Shown here: piece after piece, positions 34,813 to 43,252 of the stretch | Position numbering within the stretch: the first letter of the stretch is position 1 | How the letters are laid out: the number at the start of each line of letters is the position of its first letter | Assembly (NCBI GenBank): GCA_040882845.1 | Contig: JBBEAM010000007.1 | Coordinates: forward strand, 682,001-746,000 | Direction of reading: 5' to 3' | DNA: 64,000 nucleotides | From: JBBEAM01 sp040882845 | GTDB lineage: Bacteria > Pseudomonadota > Alphaproteobacteria > Kiloniellales > DSM-21159 | Program-made: the position numbers and the translations under genes | Notes under the pieces: model-generated | Database searches by the model: none | Told to the model about the DNA's origin: nothing | What the model saw: the letters and a program-made list of their open reading frames with translations, nothing else

Positions 34813-36583
34813 GCGGGCCTGTCTTCTCGGCGTCGAGCGCTCGCTGAGCGGCAAGCGCTGGGAAACCCGGTTGGCCGACGGACGCGCCGCGCTGACCCTG
34901 GCGCAGCGGCTTGAGCTTCCGGAAATCGTCGGCCGGCTTCTCGCGGCGCGCGGCGTCAGTCCCGAGGAGGCCGCGCTGTTTCTGGCGCCGACTCTGCGCG
35001 ATCTGCTGCCCAATCCCTCGCGCCTTCAGGATATGGATACCGCCGCCCGGCGTTTAGCCGAGGCTGTCGAGCGGGGCGAGCGGATCGCCGTGTTCGGCGA
35101 CTACGACGTGGACGGCGCGACCTCCTCGGCGCTGCTGCGGCGCTTTCTGCGCCAGATCGGGCAGGAGCCGCGGGTCTACATCCCCGACCGTATCGCCGAG
35201 GGTTACGGGCCTAACGCGCCGGCGCTGCGCCGCCTGGCGGAGGAGGGGGCGAAGCTGGTGATCACCGTCGACTGCGGGATCACCGCCTTCGAGGCTCTCG
35301 AGGCCGCCCGCGACGCCGGCCTGGAGAGCATCGTCGTCGATCATCACGCCGCCGAGCCGCGGCTGCCGCCCGCGGTGGCCGTGGTCAATCCCAACCGCCT
35401 GGACGACGACAGCGGTCTGGGGCAGCTCGCCGCCGTCGGCGTCACCTTTCTGCTGCTGGTGGCGCTCAACAGGGCGCTGCGCGAACGCGGCTGGTACGAA
35501 AGGTCCGGGAAAAGCCCGCCCGATCTGCTGGCACTGCTCGACCTGGTCGCGCTGGGCACGGTCTGCGACGTGGTACCGCTTACCGGCCTCAACCGGGCCT
35601 TCGTCTCCCAGGGACTGAAGGTCCTGGGGCAGCGGCGCAACGTCGGTCTCAAGGCGCTGGCGGATGTCGCCGGGATCGAGGAGGCGCCCGGCACCTATCA
35701 TGCCGGCTTCCTGCTCGGCCCGCGGGTCAATGCCGGGGGCCGGGTCGGGCAGGCGCCGCTGGGCGCCGAGCTGCTGGCGACCGACGACATCGCCCTGGCG
35801 GCGAACATCGCCCGCCAACTCGACGCCTACAACGCAGAGCGCAAGGAGATCGAGGCCGAAGTGCTCGACCAGGCCCTGCTGCAGGTCGAAGCGGAAGGCG
35901 CGCCGGAGGGCCTGGTCTTCGCCGCCGCGGAAGGCTGGCACGCCGGGGTGATCGGGATCGTCGCCAGCCGCCTCAAGGATCGCTACAACCTGCCTGCCCT
36001 GGTGGTCGCCCTGGAGAACGGGATCGGCAAGGGATCGGCGCGCTCGGTGCCTGGCGTCGATCTCGGCGCCGCGGTGATCGCCGCGCGCCAGGCCGGCCTG
36101 CTGATCAACGGCGGCGGCCATCCCATGGCGGCTGGCCTGACGGTTGCCGAAGCCAGCTCGGGGGAACTGCGCGCCTTCCTTGCCGATCGCCTGGGGGAGG
36201 TTTTGCGCAAGCTCGGCTACGTCCCAGCCCTGGGCATCGACGGCGCGCTGGATATCGCAGGCGCCAACAGCGAGCTGGTCGGCCATCTCGAGCGCCTGGC
36301 GCCCTTCGGAACCGCCAATGCCGAGCCGCGCTTCCTGCTGCCCGAGGTGCGCATCGTCGAGTCTGCGGTGGTCGGCGAGAACCATGTGCGCTGCACCTTG
36401 GCCGGCGCCGATAAAGGCCCGCGTCTGCGCGCCATCGCCTTCCGCGCCCTGGACACCCCGGTCGGGGAAGCTCTGCTGAAGCCGCGCGGCCTGCCGCTGC
36501 ATATCGCCGGCAAGCTGCGCGCCGACAGCTGGCGCGGCGGCGAGGCCGTGCAATTCTTGATCGATGACGCCGCCCGGCCCTGA
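34802..36583 (+). CDS. recJ: Single-stranded-DNA-specific exonuclease RecJ
   Basis: 593-residue 5'-3' exonuclease acting in recombination and mismatch repair. The DHH-family motifs are VFGDYDVDGATSSALL, ITVDCGITAFEA, VVDHHAAEPRLP and, later, GRVGQAPLGAELL. The DHHA1 part has GWHAGVIGIVASRLKDRYNLPALV and NGGGHPMAAGLTV. The start is TTG within the end of glpX (11-base overlap), chosen because the preserved N-terminus VERSLSGKRWETR begins soon after it; no ATG is available. The length is normal. Confidence 0.95.
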   Translation: METRRACLLGVERSLSGKRWETRLADGRAALTLAQRLELPEIVGRLLAARGVSPEEAALFLAPTLRDLLPNPSRLQDMDTAARRLAEAVERGERIAVFGDYDVDGATSSALLRRFLRQIGQEPRVYIPDRIAEGYGPNAPALRRLAEEGAKLVITVDCGITAFEALEAARDAGLESIVVDHHAAEPRLPPAVAVVNPNRLDDDSGLGQLAAVGVTFLLLVALNRALRERGWYERSGKSPPDLLALLDLVALGTVCDVVPLTGLNRAFVSQGLKVLGQRRNVGLKALADVAGIEEAPGTYHAGFLLGPRVNAGGRVGQAPLGAELLATDDIALAANIARQLDAYNAERKEIEAEVLDQALLQVEAEGAPEGLVFAAAEGWHAGVIGIVASRLKDRYNLPALVVALENGIGKGSARSVPGVDLGAAVIAARQAGLLINGGGHPMAAGLTVAEASSGELRAFLADRLGEVLRKLGYVPALGIDGALDIAGANSELVGHLERLAPFGTANAEPRFLLPEVRIVESAVVGENHVRCTLAGADKGPRLRAIAFRALDTPVGEALLKPRGLPLHIAGKLRADSWRGGEAVQFLIDDAARP

Positions 36584-36597
36584 GTTATACTTGGGCG

Positions 36598-37365
36598 ATG
36601 GTCAACTCCCTGAAAGCCTTGCCCTTGCTTGCCGCATTTCTGCTGCCCTGCGGCCCTGCCGCGGCCCAGCAGGCTGTCGACCTGGAACTGGTGCTGGCCG
36701 TCGATGCCTCCTCTTCGGTGGCGATCTGGGAGTTCGACTTGCAGATGAAGGGGATCGCCGCCGCCTTCCGCGACCCTGAGGTGCATGGGGCGCTGCGCGC
36801 CTCGGGCGATGACGGGGTCGCGATCTCCCTGGTGCAGTGGTCGGGGCGGGACCGGCAGGAGCTGGTGATCGACTGGGCGCTGCTGCGCGGTGCCGAGGAT
36901 GCCGAGGCCTTTGCCGACAAGGTGGACATGACCGAACGGGTGGTGCCCAACGGCAGCACGGCGATCGGCAACGCGCTGGAGTTCTCGGCCAAGCAGCTGG
37001 CCGATAGCGGCTACGAGGGCCGCCGCCAGGTGATCGACGTTTCCGGCGACGGCCGCAACAATCAGGGCATCCATGTCATGCAGGTCCGCGACGCGCTGGT
37101 CGAGCGCGGCATCACCATCAATGGCCTGGCGATCCTGAACGAGGACCTCGGCGTCGATCATTTCTATCTCAACCACGTGATCGGCGGCACCGGCGCCTTC
37201 TTGATCACCGCCACGGATTTCGCCGATTTCGCGCGGGCCATCCGGCAGAAGCTGATCCGTGAAATCTCCGGCCCGGCAATCTCCCAAGCCCCGCAAACCG
37301 CGCCTGGGAGCGCGCCGGATTCTTCCCCGGGCCAGCTGGCGGAAGGCGCGGTCTGGATCGACTAG
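36598..37365 (+). CDS. DUF1194 (von Willebrand factor A-like) secreted protein
   Basis: 255-residue periplasmic protein with a signal peptide (LPLLAAFLLPCGPAAAQ) and one VWA-like domain. The metal-dependent adhesion motif DxSxS is present as VDASSSV, and the conserved SGDGRNNQG near residue 145 supports the DUF1194 family. The role of the family is unknown. The C-terminal tail is Pro and Ser rich (APQTAPGSAPDSSPGQ). It begins 14 bases after recJ and ends shortly before tRNA-Glu. Confidence 0.85.
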   Translation: MVNSLKALPLLAAFLLPCGPAAAQQAVDLELVLAVDASSSVAIWEFDLQMKGIAAAFRDPEVHGALRASGDDGVAISLVQWSGRDRQELVIDWALLRGAEDAEAFADKVDMTERVVPNGSTAIGNALEFSAKQLADSGYEGRRQVIDVSGDGRNNQGIHVMQVRDALVERGITINGLAILNEDLGVDHFYLNHVIGGTGAFLITATDFADFARAIRQKLIREISGPAISQAPQTAPGSAPDSSPGQLAEGAVWID

Positions 37366-37423
37366 CAAAGTCACGCGGCGGGACTTGCTTTTGCAACGGA
37401 GAGCCGTTATCTCAGCCCCCGAC

Positions 37424-37499
37424 GTCCCCATCGTCTAGCGGTCTAGGACATCAGCCTTTCACGCTGAAGACACGGGTTCGATTCCCGTTGGGGACGCCA
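37424..37499 (+). tRNA. tRNA-Glu (anticodon TTC)
   Basis: A 76-base cloverleaf with acceptor stem GTCCCCA/TGGGGAC, discriminator G and encoded CCA. The anticodon stem TCAGC/GCTGA closes the loop CTTTCAC, giving TTC at 37458-37460, which reads glutamate codons. The T loop is GTTCGATTC. No integrase gene or repeated 3' end is seen next to it. Confidence 0.96.
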
Positions 37500-37550
37500 T
37501 TTTCCCGCTTCCTAACATGATGCTCTCTTCGACCGATACGGCAGGTACGC

Positions 37551-37994
37551 CTATTGGGAGATCTCATCCCGGGTCCCGAGTCCCGCGTTGCGCATCGCCA
37601 TGTAGGCGAAGGAAGCCGACCAGCCGATCATCACGAAGCCGGTCAGGCCCTGGAAGCCCGCGACGATTCTGAGTGGCCCCGTGGCGTAGATGTCACCGAT
37701 GCCGAGGGTGGTAAAGCTCATGATCGAGAAATAGAAGAAATCGAGCGCGTTACCCTCCAGCTTGCCGGCCAGGCTGGCCGCGCCGCTTTGGAAATGGAAC
37801 GCGGCATAAATCAGGGCGAAAAGAAGGATCGAGATCAGTTGGCCGGAGAGCACTCCGGCAACCGCCATCAGGATGCGGCTTTTCGCCGGAATGCGAAGAC
37901 GCTCGAGGAGAACGGCCGTCAGATTCAGGACCCGGTACTGAACCAGCACCGAGCAGACGACCAGCGCGAGGGCAGCGATAATGGCAAGAATCAT
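37551..37994 (-). CDS. Two-helix ion channel family protein
   Basis: 147-residue membrane protein of the Ion_trans_2 (KcsA-like pore) type, with an extra N-terminal helix. Hydrophobic segments lie at about residues 1-20, 40-70 and 105-130. The pore loop reads FYFSIMSFTTLGIGDIYATG, so the selectivity filter is TLGIGD instead of the K+-selective TVGYGD. No cytoplasmic RCK domain is present. K+ selectivity is therefore uncertain. It stands between tRNA-Glu and the glycosyltransferase-like gene. Confidence 0.8.
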   Translation of the reverse strand: MILAIIAALALVVCSVLVQYRVLNLTAVLLERLRIPAKSRILMAVAGVLSGQLISILLFALIYAAFHFQSGAASLAGKLEGNALDFFYFSIMSFTTLGIGDIYATGPLRIVAGFQGLTGFVMIGWSASFAYMAMRNAGLGTRDEISQ

Positions 37995-38097
37995 GGCTCA
38001 AAGACTCCCGAATCGTCGCAGGTGACGGCATGACGGCATATGCGGCGTTCGGCGGCGGGCTTCAAGCTTGGCAGGAGTGGGGCAAGCAGCGGAGGGG

Positions 38098-38991
38098 CTA
38101 GCCCCGGCTTGCGGCGCCCTGCTTCGCATGCTCGCGCCAGACTTTCTCGATATCGCGGAAGCGCAGCAGGGTCTTGCCGCTCAGTGCCCCGGTCAGGGTG
38201 ATCTCCAGGGTTTTCAGCTCGCCGGTGAGGTGGAGGAAGTTGATCTCCTCGTAGGGTGGAGAGGGCACCACGAGACGCTGCTTGGCGACCAGGAAAGCGG
38301 GCAGGCAGCAGTGGCACTGCCAGTTGTTGATGGCACGCAGCGGAGACATCGACAACTCGCCGGAGAAGACAAGGTGATGCAGGGGAATCTGGTCGGAAGA
38401 GAAGTCCTGCTTGCCGCCTAGCTCCCCGGCGAAGGCCTGTTTCAGGATCTTCTCCCACTTGCCCCAGATCGGGGAGGCCGCGCGTGCCGCGATCACCCCG
38501 GTGTTGATCATCGGAAAGCGGATGGTCTTCTCGGCCAACTCGGGGGAAAACAGCCGCCTGTAGACCGTGCGGGTGCGGTCGCTGGGCGAGGTCTGCATGT
38601 AGTAGTGGGGATCGAGCTCCGGGTGGATCGCGAGGTCGGCACGCTGGGCCGCAGCGAAAACCTGGTTGAAACCGATCGGGTTCTGCACCCAGACATCGGC
38701 GTCGACCCACATGTAGTCGTCGTAGCCGGGAAAAATCTGCGGCAACAGGGGCTTCAGCTCGTTGGCCGAGATGATGTTGCCGTTCTTTGGCGGCTTGGGA
38801 TCGTCGTAAACGAACACCTTGTCGCAGTGGCTCTCGGCGATCTCCCTGATCTTGGGATCCGTTCCCATACAGATGAAGCAGAGATCGAAATCGAGGGTGT
38901 CGTATTTGCGGATCGAGCGTAGCAGATCCTCGGCAAAGTCCGCGAACTTGCCGTCCGAACCTGAAATCACCGCTTTTTTCTTGCCTGCCAA
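38098..38991 (-). CDS. GT-A fold (GT8-like) glycosyltransferase, putative
   Basis: 297-residue cytoplasmic protein. The pattern VISGSDGKFADFAEDLLRSIRKY at the start, the DxD metal motif in YDDYMWVDADVWVQNP near residue 100, and FPMINTGVIAARA followed by SSDQIPLHHLV are those of nucleotide-sugar transferases of family 8 type. The acceptor is unknown. It lies next to the channel gene on the same strand, with 103 bases between, and diverges from the Rieske ferredoxin gene. Assignment rests on motif pattern only. Confidence 0.62.
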   Translation of the reverse strand: MAGKKKAVISGSDGKFADFAEDLLRSIRKYDTLDFDLCFICMGTDPKIREIAESHCDKVFVYDDPKPPKNGNIISANELKPLLPQIFPGYDDYMWVDADVWVQNPIGFNQVFAAAQRADLAIHPELDPHYYMQTSPSDRTRTVYRRLFSPELAEKTIRFPMINTGVIAARAASPIWGKWEKILKQAFAGELGGKQDFSSDQIPLHHLVFSGELSMSPLRAINNWQCHCCLPAFLVAKQRLVVPSPPYEEINFLHLTGELKTLEITLTGALSGKTLLRFRDIEKVWREHAKQGAASRG

Positions 38992-39202
38992 GAAGCTGCT
39001 TCCCCCTGTTTTTGCGGCGGCGATGATGACCCATGCGATCGGGCGCGTGAAGAGACTTTGGCCCGGCTTTCACTTGCGGGCGACCCTCGCGCGCGCCTAT
39101 CTTGCCCCCGGTTTTATCCGGGGACTTATCTGGGCAGCCTGAGCCCGCCCGTTGGGCCGCGCCGCCGCGGAAGATGAGCAGACAAAAAAGACGGGAGACG
39201 AC

Positions 39203-39508
39203 ATGGCTTGGCACAAGGTCGCAAGCAAAAGCGAACTCGATGACGAGGAGGTGATCGGCGTCGAGGTCGAGGAAACGCAGATCGCCATCTACCGCCTGGG
39301 CGATGCCTTCTATGCGACCTCGAACATCTGCACCCACGCCTTCGCCTTTCTGTCGGACGGCTACATCGAGGACGACTGCGTCGAGTGTCCGCTACACCAG
39401 CAGCTGTTCCGCATCGCCACTGGCGAGGCGGTGGAGGGGCCGGCGGAAGAAGATCTGAAGACCTTCCCGGTCAAGGTCGAAGGCGATGATATTCTGGTTG
39501 AGGTCTAG
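39203..39508 (+). CDS. Rieske-type [2Fe-2S] ferredoxin (MocE-like)
   Basis: 101-residue soluble electron carrier with one Rieske domain. The cluster ligands are Cys-x-His in NICTHAFAFLSDG and Cys-x2-His in CVECPLHQQLFR. It resembles MocE-type ferredoxins, which feed electrons to non-haem oxygenases; nitrite reductase small subunit (NirD) is less likely because no NirB is present. The ATG at 39203 has GGGAGA upstream. A reductase gene starts 11 bases after it and a membrane di-iron oxygenase lies downstream, making a full electron chain. Confidence 0.88.
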   Translation: MAWHKVASKSELDDEEVIGVEVEETQIAIYRLGDAFYATSNICTHAFAFLSDGYIEDDCVECPLHQQLFRIATGEAVEGPAEEDLKTFPVKVEGDDILVEV

Positions 39509-39519
39509 ATACACAGGTC

Positions 39520-40758
39520 ATGTCATCGCAAGAACGCATCGTCATCCTGGGCGCGGGTCATGCCGGCGGGCGCGTTGCCGCCGCCCTGCGCAAGAAGGGC
39601 TTCGAAGGCCGCTTGCAGCTGGTCGGGGACGAGACGGATCCGCCCTATGAGCGGCCGCCGCTGTCCAAGGAGGCCCTGGCGGAGGGCGCCGACCCCCTGG
39701 TCAACAGGATCAACGATGACGCCTTCTACGCCGACAACGCGATCGAGCTGCTGCTCGGCACCCCGGCGCGGCGGCTCGATCTCGCGGCGCGCAGGCTAGA
39801 GCTGCAGGGCGATGCCAGCCCGCTGGATTTCGACACGCTGATCCTCGCCACCGGTTGCCGCGCCCGCGAACTTCCGCTTCCCGGCGCCGATCATCCGCGA
39901 GTCCTGACGCTGCGCAGCGCTGCCGACAGCCGCCGTCTGCGCCCGCTGCTGCGGGCCGGTGCGAAGGTGGTGCTGATCGGCGGCGGTTTCATCGGCCTGG
40001 AGGTCGCGGCCAGCGCCGCCAAGCTCGGCTGCGAGGTCACGGTGCTCGAGGCCCTGCCGCAGCTCCTGGGCCGCGCCCTGGCGCCGCAGATCGCGGACTT
40101 CCTGGCGGCGCAACATCTTGCCGCTGGGGTGGAGATCGTCACCGGCGCACAGGTTGCGGAAATCCGCCACGGCGAGATGGAAAGTGAAGTCCGTCTGGTC
40201 GACGAGCGCGGCTTTACCGCCGAGGTGATCGTGGTCGGGATCGGCGCCACCTTGAACGACGAACTCGCCCAGGAGGCGGGGCTGGACTGCGAGAACGGCA
40301 TCCTGGTGGACAGCGCCTGCCGGACTGGGGCCGAGGGGATCTACGCCATCGGCGATGTCACCCATCACGAGAACCTGCGTCTTGGCCGCCGCCTGCGGCT
40401 GGAATCCTGGGAGAACGCGGAGCTGCAGGCCGAGATTGCCGCCGCCGGCATCCTCGGGCAGGCGGCCGCCTGCGACGCCGTGCCCTGGTTCTGGACCGAT
40501 CAGCACGGCGTCAACCTGCAACTGCTCGGCTATGGCGAGGCCTGGGACGAAGAGGTGCTGCGCGGCACACCCGACGATGGCGCCTTCGCTGCGTTCTATC
40601 TGCGCGACGGGCGGATCGTCATGGCGGCCCTGGCCAACAGCGGCCGCGAGCGGCGCCCGCTTAAACAACTGATCGAGAGCGGCGCACAGGTCTCCGCCGC
40701 CGAGCTGGCGGACAGCAGCACCTCGCTGCGCGACCTGGCAAAGCGTTTGACGAAATAA
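39520..40758 (+). CDS. NAD(P)H-dependent ferredoxin reductase (FAD)
   Basis: 412-residue flavoprotein of the putidaredoxin-reductase type. It has an FAD-binding motif IVILGAGHAGGRVAAALRKKG at the N-terminus, PPYERPPLSKE, the NAD(P)-binding VVLIGGGFIGLEVAASAAKLG near residue 150, and the GIYAIGDVTHH motif near residue 270. A C-terminal reductase domain follows (VPWFWTDQHGVNLQLLGYG). It would reduce the adjacent Rieske ferredoxin. The spacing to both neighbours (11 and 21 bases) implies one operon. Confidence 0.92.
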   Translation: MSSQERIVILGAGHAGGRVAAALRKKGFEGRLQLVGDETDPPYERPPLSKEALAEGADPLVNRINDDAFYADNAIELLLGTPARRLDLAARRLELQGDASPLDFDTLILATGCRARELPLPGADHPRVLTLRSAADSRRLRPLLRAGAKVVLIGGGFIGLEVAASAAKLGCEVTVLEALPQLLGRALAPQIADFLAAQHLAAGVEIVTGAQVAEIRHGEMESEVRLVDERGFTAEVIVVGIGATLNDELAQEAGLDCENGILVDSACRTGAEGIYAIGDVTHHENLRLGRRLRLESWENAELQAEIAAAGILGQAAACDAVPWFWTDQHGVNLQLLGYGEAWDEEVLRGTPDDGAFAAFYLRDGRIVMAALANSGRERRPLKQLIESGAQVSAAELADSSTSLRDLAKRLTK

Positions 40759-40779
40759 GCAGTAGGAGCGAGCGACCGC

Positions 40780-42219
40780 ATGACCCTCAGCCTGGCCAGC
40801 CGCAAGGATTTCACCCTCGAGAACTACAAACGGGTGGCCTGGGAGGGCCAGCAGGTCGCCTTCGACCAAGCCGCCCTCGCGCGCATGGCCGAATGCCGCC
40901 AGGCCTTCGAACGGCTGATCGAGGATCCCGAGATCACCATCTACGGCGTGACCTCCGGCTACGGTCAGATGGCGAAGGTGCGGCTGTCGCCCGAGGACCG
41001 CAAAAGACACGCCAATCGCCCGCCGCTGACGGCGATGACCTCCTTCGGGGAGCCGCTGCCGGCGCGGGTGGTGCGCGGCATGGTCTTCGCCCGCCTGACC
41101 AACTTCATCGAGGGGCACTCCGCGATCACGCCGCGGGTTGCGGAGTCCGTGGCGGCGATGCTCTGCGGCGGCGCACTGCCGCCGGTGCCGGCCCTGGGCA
41201 ACGGCTGTCCCGGCGAAATCCTGGCGCTGTCGCACCTCTTCTCACCGCTTGGAGCCACCGAGACCTTCGCCGAGAAGGACATGCTGTCGCTGATCAACGG
41301 CAGCCCCTGCGCCACGGCGCTGGTCAGTGACGCGACCCTGGCGGCCAAGGCGCGCTTCGAGCTGGCGATCCAGGTCTTCGCCCTCTCCTCGGAAGCGTTG
41401 AAGATACCGCTGACCCATTTCGACCCCGACCTCGAGGGGCTCTGGGCCGACCCTCACGAGACCGTGGCCCTGCGTGGCCTGCGCAGCGCCATGGAGGGCG
41501 GCGTCAGCGAGGGCCGGCGGCCCTATCAGGCGCCGGTGTCCTGGCGCATTCTGCCGCGGGTTTTGGGGCAGGCTTCGCGCGCCATAGCCCAGGCGCAGGA
41601 AGTCGCGGAAATCTCCCTGGAGTCGATCACCGACAACCCGGTCTATCTGCCGCCCGATGCCGAGAACCCCAACGGACGCTGTTTCTCGACCGGCGGCTAT
41701 CACAACGCCAAGGCCTATCCGGCGCTGGACAACCTGGCGGCGGCCTGGGCCGACCTGACCCTGCTGTGCGACAGGCAGACCACCAAGCTGCTCGACGGGG
41801 ATATCTCGCTGCTGCCGCCGCAGCTGCGGGTTGGCGACGACGGCTATGTGGGCACCGTCGGCTTTTCGGTGCTGGGCTATGCCGAGCAGGCCCGCCAGGC
41901 GGCCCAGCGCTCCTTCCTTCCCGGCAGCGAGGGTGGCGGTTTCGGCCAGAACGACGTTGCCGTGCCGACCTTCCTCTCCTGGCGCAAGGAGGCGGAAGCG
42001 GGTCTGTGTCTCGAAGCCGGGCTGGCCTGCCTCGCCGCGATCGCCAGCCAGGCCTACTACGTGACCGAGCGCGAAGCGCCGCCGGCGCTCAAGGACCTCT
42101 TGGCCGAGGTGCGGGACTATCTGCCTCCTGTGACCGAGGCGCGCGGGCTGGGGCCGGAGCTGGAGCGGCTCGCCGGGGCTTTCGCCCGCCGGGTCTACGC
42201 CGACTGCTCGGTCGACTGA
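40780..42219 (+). CDS. Aromatic amino acid lyase (HAL/PAL) family protein without MIO triad
   Basis: 479-residue HAL/PAL-fold protein, clearly different from the one at 21020. Fold markers: TIYGVTSGYG (Tyr55), LINGSPCATA (Asn173 kept), SITDNPVY and DRQTTKLLDGDISLLPPQL. Where MIO enzymes have Ala-Ser-Gly it reads GNGCPGEILALSH (Cys143-Pro-Gly), one residue shorter. The HutH Tyr280 position is Val253 and Glu414 is Asn391. It cannot make MIO; ergothionase, which as I recall is a MIO-less member releasing trimethylamine, is a possible model. It follows the ferredoxin reductase by 21 bases, with GTAGGAGCGAG as ribosome site, and overlaps the desaturase gene tail-to-tail by 25 bases. Confidence 0.85.
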   Translation: MTLSLASRKDFTLENYKRVAWEGQQVAFDQAALARMAECRQAFERLIEDPEITIYGVTSGYGQMAKVRLSPEDRKRHANRPPLTAMTSFGEPLPARVVRGMVFARLTNFIEGHSAITPRVAESVAAMLCGGALPPVPALGNGCPGEILALSHLFSPLGATETFAEKDMLSLINGSPCATALVSDATLAAKARFELAIQVFALSSEALKIPLTHFDPDLEGLWADPHETVALRGLRSAMEGGVSEGRRPYQAPVSWRILPRVLGQASRAIAQAQEVAEISLESITDNPVYLPPDAENPNGRCFSTGGYHNAKAYPALDNLAAAWADLTLLCDRQTTKLLDGDISLLPPQLRVGDDGYVGTVGFSVLGYAEQARQAAQRSFLPGSEGGGFGQNDVAVPTFLSWRKEAEAGLCLEAGLACLAAIASQAYYVTEREAPPALKDLLAEVRDYLPPVTEARGLGPELERLAGAFARRVYADCSVD

Positions 42220-43124
42220 CCGCGCGAAAAGCCTTTCGTGAAATCCCGGTGGAAGGCGAGATAGCCGGGTGTCGTCACCCGCAGCTTGTCTTTCAAAAGC
42301 GCATGCGCCTGCGGCAGCCGGTGGAACGGCAGCGCCGGATAGACGTGGTGCTCGGTATGATAGGGCATGTTCCAGGCGAGGAAGCGGACGAGCCCGGAGG
42401 TCAGCGTGGTGCGGGTGTTGGCGAGCATATCGCGCACCAAGGGGCAGCGGCCGTGCTCGGCGAGGAGATAGAGCCGCAAGAAGGGTTGGCCGAGCAGGGC
42501 GGGTATCACCCAGTAGAGCAAGGCGGCGTCCGTGGCCAAAACCGCGGAAGCTGCGGCGATGCCGAGATATACGGCCAGGAGGATACGTGCCTCGGCCACG
42601 ATCTCGCCGCGCCGGCCCTTGGGGACGAAGGGCTCCGAGACCCTTCCAAAGGCATGGACCAGCAGGATGCGGATGTAACCGATCCAGTAGGGCAGGCCGG
42701 AGACGTGCAGCAGATACCCCCGCCAGGTGGCGGGGCGTGGCGTGGCGATCTCCGGGTCGCGCGCCGGGTCCTGGGTGTGCCGGTGATGCGCGAAGTGGAA
42801 ATAGCGGAAGTAGACCGGCGGCAGCAGCAGTACGGCGCCGGCGAACCAGGCCACGGCGTCGTTCAGCCCCTTGCTGCGGAAGGCGGTGCGGTGGATGGTC
42901 TCGTGCAGCGGCGCGAAGAGAAAGGTGATCGCCACGCCGTGCAACAGCATCGCGGGCAGCAGCAGCCAGATCTCCTCCCGGCTGAGCCAGATCAAGGCGG
43001 CGGTCGCGAGAATCAAGCAGAAGTGGCCGAGAAGATGCAGCAGCCCGGCCCGATCGGACGGCTCCGAGAGGGCCTTCAGCTCCGCATAGGGAACCGCCGC
43101 GCTTTTGTGGACTTCTTCCTGCAT
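42195..43124 (-). CDS. Membrane fatty acid desaturase/hydroxylase family protein (MocD-like)
   Basis: 309-residue integral membrane di-iron oxygenase with four to six hydrophobic segments. The three histidine boxes are LHETIHRTAF, HFAHHRHTQDP and HTEHHVYPALPFHR. This family includes acyl desaturases, carotenoid oxygenases and the MocD type, which work with a ferredoxin and reductase like those encoded just beside it. The gene ends 25 bases inside the lyase gene on the other strand. The substrate is unknown; the company suggests a hydroxylation or demethylation more than lipid desaturation. Confidence 0.86.
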   Translation of the reverse strand: MQEEVHKSAAVPYAELKALSEPSDRAGLLHLLGHFCLILATAALIWLSREEIWLLLPAMLLHGVAITFLFAPLHETIHRTAFRSKGLNDAVAWFAGAVLLLPPVYFRYFHFAHHRHTQDPARDPEIATPRPATWRGYLLHVSGLPYWIGYIRILLVHAFGRVSEPFVPKGRRGEIVAEARILLAVYLGIAAASAVLATDAALLYWVIPALLGQPFLRLYLLAEHGRCPLVRDMLANTRTTLTSGLVRFLAWNMPYHTEHHVYPALPFHRLPQAHALLKDKLRVTTPGYLAFHRDFTKGFSRGQSTEQSA

Positions 43125-43252
43125 GAGCGGGACTCTAGTGCATCGGCGGGGCGGAGAAAGAGAGAGAATTTGGCCGCCGCCTCTTCAACCCGATACCGTC
43201 GGCCATACCTGTATGCTGTGGCCGCGCCCGACGGCCCCGATAGGAGAATTGC

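Noticed and set aside
33370..35013. A 547-codon minus-strand frame antisense to hom, glpX and recJ
   Set aside because: It is a mirror of three well-supported genes, with low-complexity His/Arg/Gln-rich translation typical of GC-rich shadow frames.
37424..37499. Integration site at tRNA-Glu
   Set aside because: No integrase gene, no repeat of the tRNA 3' end and no change in gene character on either side.
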